Below, in pieces: positions 33,711 to 42,288 of a stretch of 46,819 nucleotides of DNA. The notes under the pieces are model-generated. The model ran no database searches, was not told the DNA's origin, and saw nothing but the letters and a program-made list of their open reading frames with translations. The stretch's first letter is position 1. Every line of letters begins with the position of its first letter. Both the position numbers and the translations under genes were made by a program. Source of the DNA: JBEICQ01 sp046297395 (lineage in GTDB: Bacteria; Bacteroidota; Bacteroidia; UBA4408); assembly GCA_046297395.1 (NCBI GenBank), contig JBKCNM010000033.1:1-46819 (forward strand), given 5' to 3'.

Positions 33711-34652
33711 ATGCTTAACCGCCGCCATCTCAGGATAAAGGCGCTTCAAACCCTTTATGCTTTTTTCCAGTCAGACAACCGTGACCTGGCTGCAGGGGAG
33801 AAAGAATTGTTCTCGGGCATCGAAAAAGTATATGATCTCTACTGTATTTTTTTGGGCGTGATTGCTGAAGTTGCAGGAGTTCTTGAAACAGAACAGGAAC
33901 AAGCAAAATTTAAAAATCTACCCTCACAAAATGATTTACATCCAAACCGTCGTTTCTTAAACAACTACATTATCAAAGCCATTCGTGAAGAACCGTCACT
34001 TCAAAGGGAAATTAAAAACCGCAAATTGTCATGGGCATTTGAGCCCGAACTGATGCGAAAAATATACAGGGCATTTATTTCCGGGGATAGCTACAAAGAA
34101 TACCTTGCGGTTGACCCTTCAGAAGAAAAAGACCTTGAAATTGTTTTGGTTTTACTCGAAACTTACATCGTTAACTTCGAGGCAATGGAATACCACCTTG
34201 AGGAAAAAACCATCTACTGGCATGATGATTTTGAAGTATCGGGTGTAGCTGCCATGAAAAGTATTCGTCAGATTGATTCCAAAAAAAATTCACTCAAATT
34301 GTGTGCACTCTACAAAGATGAAGTAGATGATGTTGCCTTTGTGAAACAGCTGTTTAGAATGGCTGTTCTGCACAATGATGAATTACAAGACATGGTGGCA
34401 AACAAAACCATGAACTGGGAGATAGACAGGATTGCGCTGATGGACATTCTGCTCATGAAAATGGCCATATCAGAATGTATTTACTTGGAAGAAATCCCCC
34501 TAAAGGTCTCGATGAATGAATACATCGAGATTTCAAAAACATACAGTACCCCTAAAAGCCGCTTGTTTATCAATGGTGTTTTAGATAAAATTGTGGCTGA
34601 ATTAAAAACCCAGAACAGAATTCAAAAAAAAGGCAGGGGACTTATCGAATGA
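33711..34652 (+). CDS. nusB: Transcription antitermination factor NusB, long form
   Basis: The 313-residue protein ends in a typical NusB domain: MNWEIDRIALMDILLMKMAI, EIPLKVSMNEYIEISKTY and SRLFINGVLDKI (about residues 226-298). The N-terminal half starts RRHLRIKALQTLYAFFQSD, also NusB-like. Most NusB proteins have about 140 residues; forms near 310 residues with a long insertion between these parts are usual in Bacteroidota. NusB with NusE/S10 promotes antitermination of rRNA operons. It overlaps the DUF1573 gene by 4 bp. Confidence 0.92.
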   Translation: MLNRRHLRIKALQTLYAFFQSDNRDLAAGEKELFSGIEKVYDLYCIFLGVIAEVAGVLETEQEQAKFKNLPSQNDLHPNRRFLNNYIIKAIREEPSLQREIKNRKLSWAFEPELMRKIYRAFISGDSYKEYLAVDPSEEKDLEIVLVLLETYIVNFEAMEYHLEEKTIYWHDDFEVSGVAAMKSIRQIDSKKNSLKLCALYKDEVDDVAFVKQLFRMAVLHNDELQDMVANKTMNWEIDRIALMDILLMKMAISECIYLEEIPLKVSMNEYIEISKTYSTPKSRLFINGVLDKIVAELKTQNRIQKKGRGLIE

Positions 34653-35104
34653 AATCAAAAATCTTTTTTTGGGCGAGCATCTTATCAGGATTGTCCCTAT
34701 TGCTTTGTTGCAAGTCAGGCTCCGACGGTCAGTTTGACCCAGGGCTTGTAAATAATCCTGCCAGTGCAGAAGGAGGCACTTCAGGAGCTCTTCCCGTGAT
34801 GTCATTTTCAGAAGAAACCCATGACTTTGGAGAAATCCATCAGGGAGAAAAAGTGACCCACCGTTTTGCATTTACCAATATCGGAAAGGCAGATTTAATT
34901 ATCGGCAATGCCCGTGGAAGTTGCGGATGTACAGTTCCTGATTACCCAAAAAAACCAATCGCTCCGGGAGAAAAATCGGAAATCGAAGTTTCATTTAATA
35001 GCAGCGGGAAACATGGTTTGCAAACCAAAACCATCAGTATTGTGACCAATTGCAAGCCCTCTACAAAAATCATCACCATCAAAGCAAATGTCTTAATCGA
35101 ATAG
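34649..35104 (+). CDS. DUF1573-domain lipoprotein-like protein
   Basis: A 151-residue protein with a hydrophobic signal segment (about residues 5-20) ending in LLLCC, a probable though atypical lipobox. A DUF1573 domain follows: HDFGEIHQGEKVTHRFAFTN, SCGCTVPDYPKKPIAPGE and EVSFNS. The domain has an Ig-like (ASPM/MSP-related) fold. Its function is not established, although such genes are very common in Bacteroidota beside nusB and yajC. It overlaps nusB by 4 bp (ATGA) and precedes yajC by 3 bp. Confidence 0.88.
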   Translation: MKSKIFFWASILSGLSLLLCCKSGSDGQFDPGLVNNPASAEGGTSGALPVMSFSEETHDFGEIHQGEKVTHRFAFTNIGKADLIIGNARGSCGCTVPDYPKKPIAPGEKSEIEVSFNSSGKHGLQTKTISIVTNCKPSTKIITIKANVLIE

Positions 35105-35107
35105 CCA

Positions 35108-35452
35108 ATGAGCCTACTAAACATCCTTCACATTCTTCTTCTTGCCCCTCCACAAGGCGGCAATCAAAATCCCCTGAGCGGACTATTGCCCCTGGTTTTG
35201 GTGGGTGTCATTTTTTACTTTTTTATGATCCGGCCACAGATGAAAAAAACAAAAGAGCAAAAAGAGTTCCGTGCAGGTCTTAAAAAGGGCGATAAGATTG
35301 TAACGATTGGCGGCATCCACGGCAAGATTGTGGAATTTGAAGAAGGGGCTGAGAGCATGCTCGTTGAAGTGGACAGCAATGTGAAACTGAGGATTGAGAA
35401 ATCCGCGGTAAGCATGGAGCATACCAAGCCCTTGTCTGTAAAAAACAGCTAA
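35108..35452 (+). CDS. yajC: Sec translocon accessory protein YajC
   Basis: The 114-residue protein has one membrane segment (about residues 21-38, LLPLVLVGVIFYFFMIRP), followed by KTKEQKEFRAGLKKGDKIVTIGGIHGKI, the YajC family pattern. YajC associates with SecDF and the SecYEG translocon in the inner membrane. The gene lies 3 bp after the DUF1573 gene. secD and secF are not in this window. Confidence 0.95.
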   Translation: MSLLNILHILLLAPPQGGNQNPLSGLLPLVLVGVIFYFFMIRPQMKKTKEQKEFRAGLKKGDKIVTIGGIHGKIVEFEEGAESMLVEVDSNVKLRIEKSAVSMEHTKPLSVKNS

Positions 35453-35487
35453 AATTTTGGTCTTTTTTTTCCTGGCTTACGGTGATG

Positions 35488-35495
35488 TACCTTTG
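35488..35495 (+). promoter_or_regulatory. -7 element (TACCTTTG) of the YbbR-like gene, 5 nt before ATG
   Basis: An exact TAnnTTTG match ending 5 nt before ATG 35501, predicting a leaderless message for the ybbR-like/coaE pair. The nearest TTTG upstream is 28 nt away, outside the usual spacing. Confidence 0.5.
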
Positions 35496-35500
35496 AACAA

Positions 35501-36487
35501 ATGAAGTTTTCTGAGGGCATAAGATCCAATCCAAGAATTGTTGTCTTTTTTATCTGCCTCCTCATTTCATCTGTATTCTGGCTATTTACCATTCTATCCA
35601 AAGATTATAGCCATACGGAGAAATATCCGGTGGCGTATAAAAATGCCCCTGCCTCCAGACCCATCAGCAAAGAACTTCCGGATACCCTTCTGGTCACATT
35701 TGAGGGAACAGGAATGAACCTGCTGGCTCATCATTGGTTCTCTGTTTCCGGAGAGATAGAAGTTGATCTGGGCCAAATGCGCTTTGGAGAAGGAGAAAAT
35801 GAAAACATCGGGAGTCTGAACCTAAATCTACAACAAGGACAAATTGCTGAACAGCTGAATACCGGCCCCCTAAGAATTTCCCGTATTTTTCCAGCGCAGG
35901 TAAATTGCAGGTTTGAAATGCCTTACAGCCGAATCTTGCCCGTAAAACCCATTCTCCAACTTAATTTTGCCGATCAGCATAACCTCTCGGGAGAAATATT
36001 TTTCAGTCCAAAGAAAATATTGGTTCGCGGAAGCAGACCCGAAATAGAAAAGCTGGATACGATTTATACTGAAGTTGCTTCCCTACAAAAACTACACACC
36101 GGAGGCAACTATTTAATTCCGCTGGCGATTCCCGAAGCTTGCAAATCCATCCTCCTACCCTGCAAAAATGCTTTGGTAAACATCCCCGTTGAAAAATTTA
36201 CCGAAGCGGAAGTTGACTGTCCAATTGAGGTTGTCGGCGTTCAGTTTCCTTACAACATCAAATTATTTCCAGAAAAAGTTACTGTCTCCTGCCAAATTCC
36301 TCTCAGTAAATTCCGGAGTGTAAAGCCAGGTGATTTTCGAATTGTGGCTGATGCAGGGAAAATCAATGACAAAACTTCCGGTCCGCTCTTATCACTGAGT
36401 ATCTTAAAGTCGCCGGCATTCTCCAGAAATTGTCGCATGGAACCCAATGCAGTTGAATTTGTTCTCACCAAGCAACAGCTTCCATGA
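35501..36487 (+). CDS. YbbR-like membrane-anchored protein
   Basis: The 328-residue protein has a single N-terminal membrane segment (about residues 12-30, VVFFICLLISSVFWLFTI) and a long extracytoplasmic part. That part has beta-rich YbbR-like repeats, for example PVAYKNAP near residue 44 and KPILQLNFADQHNLSGEIFFSPKKILVRGS-like text around 147-176. In Firmicutes YbbR (CdaR) regulates the diadenylate cyclase CdaA; no cyclase gene is present here, so that role cannot be assumed. It overlaps coaE by 4 bp. Confidence 0.75.
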   Translation: MKFSEGIRSNPRIVVFFICLLISSVFWLFTILSKDYSHTEKYPVAYKNAPASRPISKELPDTLLVTFEGTGMNLLAHHWFSVSGEIEVDLGQMRFGEGENENIGSLNLNLQQGQIAEQLNTGPLRISRIFPAQVNCRFEMPYSRILPVKPILQLNFADQHNLSGEIFFSPKKILVRGSRPEIEKLDTIYTEVASLQKLHTGGNYLIPLAIPEACKSILLPCKNALVNIPVEKFTEAEVDCPIEVVGVQFPYNIKLFPEKVTVSCQIPLSKFRSVKPGDFRIVADAGKINDKTSGPLLSLSILKSPAFSRNCRMEPNAVEFVLTKQQLP

Positions 36488-37059
36488 AAATCATAGGTAT
36501 AAGCGGACCCATCGGAAGCGGAAAAAGTACATTTGCCAATATCGCCCGTACATTGGGTTATCCTGTTTTTGTATCTGACGATGTCTCCAATGCCCTACTT
36601 GACTCAAACGAAAACAAGCAAATCATTTCAGCTTGGTGGGGAGAAACAATGTTGCTTCCCGATGGGAAACCCAACAGGACAGCAATTGCAAACCTTGTTT
36701 TTTCATCTGCGGAAGAATTGGCCAAACTCAATGCCTTGCTTCATCCACAGGTTTTAAAAGCCTTTGATGATTTTGTTTCAGCAAATGTCCATCATCCATT
36801 TGTTTTCAGGGAGTCTGCCTTGCTACTTCCTCAGGTTACTGCGCAAACACACTTGATGCTTGCCGTTCTTGCACCCGAAAAAGAAATGATAAAAAGGGTT
36901 TTTGCAAGAAGTGGTATAACTGAGGCAGAATACAGAAAAAGACGGCTTCGTCAACCTAGTATCAAAGAATACATAAAACATGCAGATGTGATTGTTATCA
37001 ATGCATCATCTTACTCATTGCTTGAGCAATTTGAAGTAATCTTAGATAACAACAAATAA
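36484..37059 (+). CDS. coaE: Dephospho-CoA kinase
   Basis: A 191-residue P-loop kinase with Walker A GISGPIGSGKST (residues 4-15), the DD pair in VSDDVSNALLD, and LHPQVLKAF. It phosphorylates the 3'-hydroxyl of dephospho-CoA, the last step of coenzyme A synthesis. It overlaps the YbbR-like gene by 4 bp (ATGA). Its stop lies 7 bp from the stop of the convergent DUF6089 gene. Confidence 0.95.
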   Translation: MKIIGISGPIGSGKSTFANIARTLGYPVFVSDDVSNALLDSNENKQIISAWWGETMLLPDGKPNRTAIANLVFSSAEELAKLNALLHPQVLKAFDDFVSANVHHPFVFRESALLLPQVTAQTHLMLAVLAPEKEMIKRVFARSGITEAEYRKRRLRQPSIKEYIKHADVIVINASSYSLLEQFEVILDNNK

Positions 37060-37066
37060 ATACAAA

Positions 37067-38029
37067 TCAGAGTTTCACCCTCGACTTGGCAGTTCCTTTG
37101 ATTAGCTTATAGGAGACTGATACATTTCCAAGCATGTAAAAATCGTTTTTCGAGGAATTTCCGCGTAATTGTCCGGGATTGGTCCAGCCTGAGTTTTCAT
37201 ATCCTTTGGCTACAAAGGCCGGGGTTTTTTCGGTGTAAACATATCCTGAAGAGGCAGGAACAAAATAAGGTGAAGAGGCAGGATCAGCAAAATACTCTGC
37301 ATCAGGTCCATATGCCTGGCCAATTTTTCCGCGGTCGTAGTAAGATCCACTCACATCATCCATATAATCTGTGAAAGTTTTTCTCACCCCATATTCCAAA
37401 CCAATATGCCACTGGTTCGTAATCGGAAATTTGAATCCGATTCCAATCGGAACAACCAGCGTAACTCTGCTGTATTTTGCAGGCATCCCGGGTAATCCCT
37501 GTCCCTCGGTACCGAGCGGTTGAAGAGGGATCCAATTGCCCTGGAAATTGATTCTAGACATCGGATTGAAATAACATATTCCGAATCCTCCAAAGAGATA
37601 GGTATTTACCGGAAAACGGGTTTTCCCACGCACATACCTTCCTTTGATATGCTCTTCAATCAATGCATATTCAAAATGTGCAGATACTTCGATCAAATCT
37701 GAACGAAACTCAAGTCTTCTGTTTCTTCTTGCAGGTTCCTGCGTCATGATATCAGAGGCAGAAACTCTTCCGTAATAAACCCCTGCCTTGGCAGACAATG
37801 CAGGCGTAAACCTAAAGCGATATCCTGTGGCAAAAGAAAATCTGGTTTGAGATGGCTCTAAATCTTTGAACCCATAAGTTCCTATTTGGTCGGCTCCTCC
37901 TAGGTCGCCCAAAAAATTTGAGGCGCCAATAGCTACAAATATTTCTTTACGCTGTTTTTTCCACTGCTGGGCAAGCAAAATTCCCGGCGTGAGAAGAAAC
38001 AAAAATATCATGATGTAGACATGCCTCAT
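37067..38029 (-). CDS. DUF6089-type outer-membrane beta-barrel protein
   Basis: The 320-residue protein has a signal peptide (hydrophobic core about residues 5-18, ending LLAQQ). The mature part has alternating hydrophobic strands typical of an outer-membrane barrel, including FVAIGASNFLGDLGGADQIG near the start, TRFSFATGYRF and IGIGFKFPITNQWHIGLEYG. This matches the Bacteroidota family labelled DUF6089; its function is unknown. ATG 38029 is chosen because the alternative TTG at 38035 lies within the TAATTTTG promoter box. Confidence 0.8.
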   Translation of the reverse strand: MRHVYIMIFLFLLTPGILLAQQWKKQRKEIFVAIGASNFLGDLGGADQIGTYGFKDLEPSQTRFSFATGYRFRFTPALSAKAGVYYGRVSASDIMTQEPARRNRRLEFRSDLIEVSAHFEYALIEEHIKGRYVRGKTRFPVNTYLFGGFGICYFNPMSRINFQGNWIPLQPLGTEGQGLPGMPAKYSRVTLVVPIGIGFKFPITNQWHIGLEYGVRKTFTDYMDDVSGSYYDRGKIGQAYGPDAEYFADPASSPYFVPASSGYVYTEKTPAFVAKGYENSGWTNPGQLRGNSSKNDFYMLGNVSVSYKLIKGTAKSRVKL

Positions 38030-38032
38030 AAA

Positions 38033-38061
38033 CAAAATTATCTGCTCTCAAAAATCATCAA
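38033..38061 (-). promoter_or_regulatory. Promoter TTG-N18-TAATTTTG of the DUF6089 gene
   Basis: Minus-strand TTG (38061-38059) and TAATTTTG (38040-38033) with an 18-nt spacer. The box ends only 3 nt before ATG 38029, so the message should be leaderless. Confidence 0.6.
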
Positions 38062-38266
38062 GCCACGAAAATAAGTTAAATCATCATGTTATTCAAATTC
38101 GATGCAGAAAAATCGATGATTCGTTCATTAACATATTGCAAATTGTGTAATAGCCTGATTTACAAATCAATTTTGTTTGTCATTTGGATGAGTAAGGCTA
38201 TTTCTTGGATGACCATGAAAGGCTCTACATTATTTGGTACATTGCGGGCATTCAACCACTTTTAAC

Positions 38267-39427
38267 ATGTTACAAAAGCTCGTAGTGACCACCTTCAAAG
38301 GTCTGGAACAGGCTCTTCTAGAGGAGGTAAAATCACTAGGTTTAAAAGATGTTGTTATCATCAACCGCGGAGTGAGTGGATATGGTGACCTTTCCACTGT
38401 ATACCGCCTCAATTACGGCTGCAGACTTGGCCTTCAGGTATTGGTGATGCTCTCTGAATGCACTGTAAACACTGCCGAAGACCTATATAGCAATGCTCTG
38501 GATATCCCTTGGGAATCCCTCTTTGATGCAGGAAAAAGTTTTGCTGTTAAAGCAAACATCAACCACAATGATGCCTTTGACAACAGCATGTTTGTGGCGC
38601 TTAAAACCAAGGATGCCATTGCCGACCGCTTCCGAAAAACAAATGGAAAACGACCCAATGTAGACAAAGAAGACCCTGATGTTTCGGTATATGTACATAT
38701 ATTCCGAACTGAGTGCAGTATTTTTTTAAACGCTAGCGGAACGCCCTTGTATGTGAGGGGCTACCGAATGCAAACCGGACCTGCTCCCCTTAATGAGGTT
38801 TTGGCCGCAGGTATCCTCAGCCTCACCGGATGGGATAGTAAACAGCCCCTGCTTGATTTGATGTGCGGATCAGGGACTTTCTTAACCGAAGCTGCACTTA
38901 TCGCCAGAGGGATTGCACCTGCTTTCATGCGCAAAAAATTTGCTTTCCTGCATTGGCTAAACAAGGATTATGCTCTTTGGGAATCGGTGAAAAAAGAATG
39001 GGAAACCGGTCACAACATGGTTCATCAGCCCGACCTGTGCGGGATAGACAAAGATCTTTCCGTAATACGAAAAGCAAGACAGAATATTGAGCATGCGGGT
39101 CTCAAAAATTATATCCGCTTGCTCTGCTCCGATTTTCAGAGTTATCAATACAACAGCCCCGGGGGGTTAATTATTTGCAATCCACCCTATGGAGAGCGAA
39201 TGCAAGATGATGAAATCCTTACTCTTTACAAATCTCTGGGAGATACCCTCAAAAAAAGTTTCCAGGGCAGTGATGCCTGGATTTTCAGTGGTAGCCCCGA
39301 AGGCTTTAAGAACATAGGACTTAAACATAGCGCATCCATCGAACTTTTTAACGGAGGAATTGAATGCCGTCTGCGCAAATATTCCCTCTACCAGGGCAGT
39401 AAAAAAACAAGGGCAGAGCATGTTTAA
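38267..39427 (+). CDS. THUMP-domain class I RNA methyltransferase (RlmL-N/YpsC-like)
   Basis: The 386-residue protein has an N-terminal ferredoxin-like/THUMP region (KLVVTTFKGLEQALLEEVKSLG onward) and a C-terminal Rossmann methyltransferase. The latter has LLDLMCGSGTFLTEAALIA (SAM binding), GIDKDLSVIRKARQNIEHAG and the amino-methylating motif NPPYGERM. Close families make m2G in 23S rRNA (RlmL N-terminal half, m2G2445). The enzyme is expected to modify an rRNA guanine. ATG 38267 is chosen over a TTG at 38234 because homologues start at this LQKLVVTTFKG stretch. Its last 27 bp also encode part of the ahcY terminator on the opposite strand. Confidence 0.88.
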   Translation: MLQKLVVTTFKGLEQALLEEVKSLGLKDVVIINRGVSGYGDLSTVYRLNYGCRLGLQVLVMLSECTVNTAEDLYSNALDIPWESLFDAGKSFAVKANINHNDAFDNSMFVALKTKDAIADRFRKTNGKRPNVDKEDPDVSVYVHIFRTECSIFLNASGTPLYVRGYRMQTGPAPLNEVLAAGILSLTGWDSKQPLLDLMCGSGTFLTEAALIARGIAPAFMRKKFAFLHWLNKDYALWESVKKEWETGHNMVHQPDLCGIDKDLSVIRKARQNIEHAGLKNYIRLLCSDFQSYQYNSPGGLIICNPPYGERMQDDEILTLYKSLGDTLKKSFQGSDAWIFSGSPEGFKNIGLKHSASIELFNGGIECRLRKYSLYQGSKKTRAEHV

Positions 39428-39437
39428 TGCTCCGCCC
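39401..39437 (-). terminator. Rho-independent terminator of ahcY, inside the end of the methyltransferase gene
   Basis: Minus strand: GGGCGGAGCAT, loop of 5, ATGCTCTGCCC (one mismatch), then TTGTTTTTTT. The hairpin is 28 bp after the ahcY stop and lies across the stop codon of the convergent gene. Confidence 0.8.
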
Positions 39438-39465
39438 ATGAAAAACATGTAATGATTTTTTACCA

Positions 39466-40785
39466 TTAATACCTGTACCACTCAGCCTTGAAAGGCCCTT
39501 TGGCAGATACCCCAATGTAATCAGCCTGAGAGGGAGTAAGCACATCCAACTCGGCTCCAATTTTTGAGAGGTGCAAGGCAGCTACTTTTTCGTCAAGATG
39601 CTTGGGAAGAGTATATACCTCATTTTTGTAGGATTTATGGTTTGCCCAAAGTTCAAGTTGAGCCAATGTTTGGTTTGTAAATGAATTACTCATCACAAAT
39701 GATGGGTGACCTGTGGCGCAACCCAGGTTAACGAGACGACCTTCGGCAAGCACAATAATGTCTTTTCCGTCTACTGTATATTTATCAACCTGTGGTTTGA
39801 TGGTATCTTTTGTAGATCCGCAATTGGCGTTTAACCAAGCCATGTCAATCTCAGTATCAAAGTGACCGATATTACACACGATGGCATTGTGTTTCATCGC
39901 TTTAAAATGTCTTTCGGTAACAATGTCTTTGTTGCCTGTTGCGGTCACTACGATGTCAGCAATTTTCACTGCATTGTCCATTTTGAGCACCTGATAACCG
40001 TCCATGGCGGCCTGTAAGGCACAGATGGGGTCAATTTCAGTTACTATCACCCTTACCCCCTGAGAGGAGAGAGACTGTGCTGAACCTTTTCCCACATCGC
40101 CATAGCCGGCAACCACAGCAACCTTCCCGGCAAGCATGATGTCAGTGGCACGACGAATGGCATCCACAAGAGATTCACGACAGCCGTATTTATTATCGAA
40201 TTTGGATTTGGTAACAGAATCGTTGATATTGATGGCAGGCAATGGCAAAGTGCCATTTTTCATACGCTCATACAAACGGTGAACACCGGTGGTAGTTTCT
40301 TCGCTGATGCCACGGATACCTGAAACCAACTGGGGAAAACGGTCTAGCACCATGTTGGTGAGGTCACCTCCGTCGTCCAAAATCATATTGAGGGGCTGAC
40401 CCTCGCTAAATGCGTGGAGTGTTTGGAGGATGCACCAGTCGAATTCTTCCTCTGTCATACCTTTCCATGCAAATACCGGAATCCCGGCGGCGGCAATGGC
40501 AGCGGCAGCATGGTCCTGGGTTGAAAAAATGTTGCAGGATGACCAGCTTACTTCTGCGCCCAGCGCAGTGAGGGTCTCAATTAAAACAGCAGTCTGAATA
40601 GTCATGTGCAGACAACCGGCAATGCGTGCTCCCTTGAGGGGCTTGGAGTTGCCAAATTCATCTCGAAGTGACATCAAACCGGGCATTTCAGCCTCAGCCA
40701 AACGAATCTCTTTACGGCCCCATTCGGCAAGCGAAATGTCTTTTACTTTAAAAGCCGGTTTTTTTTCTGTTGCAGTTGCGCGCAT
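39466..40785 (-). CDS. ahcY: Adenosylhomocysteinase (S-adenosylhomocysteine hydrolase)
   Basis: A 439-residue NAD-dependent enzyme that splits S-adenosylhomocysteine into homocysteine and adenosine and so keeps methyltransferases active. Visible motifs include SCNIFSTQDHAAAA, the NAD-binding VAGYGDVGKGSAQSL and SVTKSKFDNKYG with the substrate lysine. The C-terminus EWYRY is typical. ATG 40785 is chosen over 40851 because the upstream part would lie across the promoter at 40821-40852. The gene is divergent from the MBL-rhodanese gene. Confidence 0.97.
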   Translation of the reverse strand: MRATATEKKPAFKVKDISLAEWGRKEIRLAEAEMPGLMSLRDEFGNSKPLKGARIAGCLHMTIQTAVLIETLTALGAEVSWSSCNIFSTQDHAAAAIAAAGIPVFAWKGMTEEEFDWCILQTLHAFSEGQPLNMILDDGGDLTNMVLDRFPQLVSGIRGISEETTTGVHRLYERMKNGTLPLPAININDSVTKSKFDNKYGCRESLVDAIRRATDIMLAGKVAVVAGYGDVGKGSAQSLSSQGVRVIVTEIDPICALQAAMDGYQVLKMDNAVKIADIVVTATGNKDIVTERHFKAMKHNAIVCNIGHFDTEIDMAWLNANCGSTKDTIKPQVDKYTVDGKDIIVLAEGRLVNLGCATGHPSFVMSNSFTNQTLAQLELWANHKSYKNEVYTLPKHLDEKVAALHLSKIGAELDVLTPSQADYIGVSAKGPFKAEWYRY

Positions 40786-40820
40786 ATCTGTTTGTTTTTG
40801 TTTACTTTTTTTAAGGCTGG

Positions 40821-40852
40821 CAAAGATACAGGTAAATTTAACTTTGTACAAA
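40821..40852 (-). promoter_or_regulatory. Promoter TTTG-N20-TATCTTTG of ahcY
   Basis: Minus-strand TTTG (40852-40849) and TATCTTTG (40828-40821) with a 20-nt spacer, an exact match to the Bacteroidota pair. The box ends 35 nt before ATG 40785, so this message has a leader. Confidence 0.75.
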
Positions 40853-40889
40853 GCTCCATTCTAAATACGGGTGTGCGGGCAAGTGTATT

Positions 40890-40897
40890 TATCTTTG
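40890..40897 (+). promoter_or_regulatory. -7 element (TATCTTTG) of the MBL-rhodanese gene, 4 nt before ATG
   Basis: An exact TAnnTTTG match ending 4 nt before ATG 40902, predicting a leaderless message. No TTG is seen at the usual spacing upstream. Confidence 0.5.
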
Positions 40898-40901
40898 CAT
40901 C

Positions 40902-42284
40902 ATGTTCATTAAACAACTCTACACAAACTGCCTTGCCGAGGCAGCCTATTACATTGAATCGGAAGGCGAAGCCGCAGTGATCGATCCCATTAGGGACACC
41001 ATGGAATATCACTCCTTGGCAGAGAGCCGAAAGGCGAAAATCATCTATGTTTTTGAAACTCATGTGCATGCCGATTTTGTTTCAGGTCATCTTGATTTAT
41101 CCGTGGAGAGTGGCGCTCCAATTGTTTTCGGACCAGGAGCTAAGACCGGTTTTCCAATCTTACAGGCAACACACCTGCAGGAATTCAAACTTGGTAATTG
41201 CACGCTTCAGGTTCTTCATACTCCGGGACATACCCTCGAATCCATCTGCATTCTGGCTAAAGACCAAACAGGCACTCCCCTTGCTTTGTTCACAGGTGAT
41301 ACGCTTTTTATCGGGGATGTTGGCAGACCCGACCTGGCCGGCGATCATGAAGGACTTACCAAAGAAATTTTAGCCGGAAAACTCTATGATTCAATTCACA
41401 CCCAAATTCTGCCCCTCCCTGATGAGGTAATTATTTATCCCGCCCACGGTGCAGGAAGTGCATGCGGAAAAAATATCGGCAAAGAAACTTTCTCTACACT
41501 TGGCGTGCAAAGAAAAACCAATTATGCATTATTGGCCCCTAACCGGGAAGCATTTATCAACCTGGTAACGGAAGGATTATCAGCACCTCCGGCCTATTTC
41601 TTCAAAGATGCAGGCATCAATAAGAATGGATATACTCCATTGCCCAACCTGCTCAGCAAAGCCCAACAATCCTTGCATGCAATACAGGTAGAAGAGAAAC
41701 TAAAACATGGTAGTTTGCTTTTGGATACACGGGAACCAGATGAGTTTGAAAAAGGATTCTACAAAGGTGCCATCAATATCGGCTTATCCGGTCAGTTTGC
41801 CATCTGGGCTGCTACCCTTATTCCCCTCGACAAGTCGCTTATCCTGGTGTGCGAGCCCGGAAAAGAACAAGAATCTGCTACCCGTTTAGCCAGGGTTGGA
41901 TTCGAACATATCGAAGGATTTACTGCAGGTGGATTCAGGGAAGATTTTGGTCTCGCCTGTGATCATGTTCAATCCATAGAACCCCAGGAGTTCATCAATC
42001 AACTTCAGGGCAATAAGTCAGTGTTGGATGTAAGAAACCCCGGTGAACAAGCCAGCGGCGTGGTTTCGGATGCGCTATTGTTGCCCTTGGCCGAACTCAT
42101 GAGCTCCCTGCATTCCCTGTCAAAAAACCAATCCCTGATGGTTCATTGTGCAGGTGGCTATCGTTCCATGATTGCCTGCTCAATGCTAAAACAGGCTGGT
42201 TTTGAACAGATAGAAAATGTGCGAAAAGGGATGAACGGAATCAAACAAACGGGTCTCTCCCTGCAGCTGCCTGTATCCCACTGA
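40902..42284 (+). CDS. Persulfide dioxygenase-like MBL protein fused to two rhodanese domains (CstB/ETHE1-like)
   Basis: The 460-residue protein has an N-terminal metallo-beta-lactamase fold with THVHADF (H54, H56, D58), GHT (H110) and TGDTLF (D133). Two rhodanese-like domains follow, with cysteines C317 (VCEPGKE) and C416 (HCAGGYRS); only the second loop looks like a normal rhodanese active site. In ETHE1 the iron is held by two histidines and an aspartate equivalent to H54, H110 and D133, all present. F59 replaces the histidine found in two-metal hydrolases, which fits a one-iron dioxygenase. The domain order matches S. aureus CstB, which oxidises persulfides and transfers sulfur. Likely role: cytoplasmic sulfide/persulfide detoxification. 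Confidence 0.85.
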   Translation: MFIKQLYTNCLAEAAYYIESEGEAAVIDPIRDTMEYHSLAESRKAKIIYVFETHVHADFVSGHLDLSVESGAPIVFGPGAKTGFPILQATHLQEFKLGNCTLQVLHTPGHTLESICILAKDQTGTPLALFTGDTLFIGDVGRPDLAGDHEGLTKEILAGKLYDSIHTQILPLPDEVIIYPAHGAGSACGKNIGKETFSTLGVQRKTNYALLAPNREAFINLVTEGLSAPPAYFFKDAGINKNGYTPLPNLLSKAQQSLHAIQVEEKLKHGSLLLDTREPDEFEKGFYKGAINIGLSGQFAIWAATLIPLDKSLILVCEPGKEQESATRLARVGFEHIEGFTAGGFREDFGLACDHVQSIEPQEFINQLQGNKSVLDVRNPGEQASGVVSDALLLPLAELMSSLHSLSKNQSLMVHCAGGYRSMIACSMLKQAGFEQIENVRKGMNGIKQTGLSLQLPVSH

Positions 42285-42288
42285 ACCT

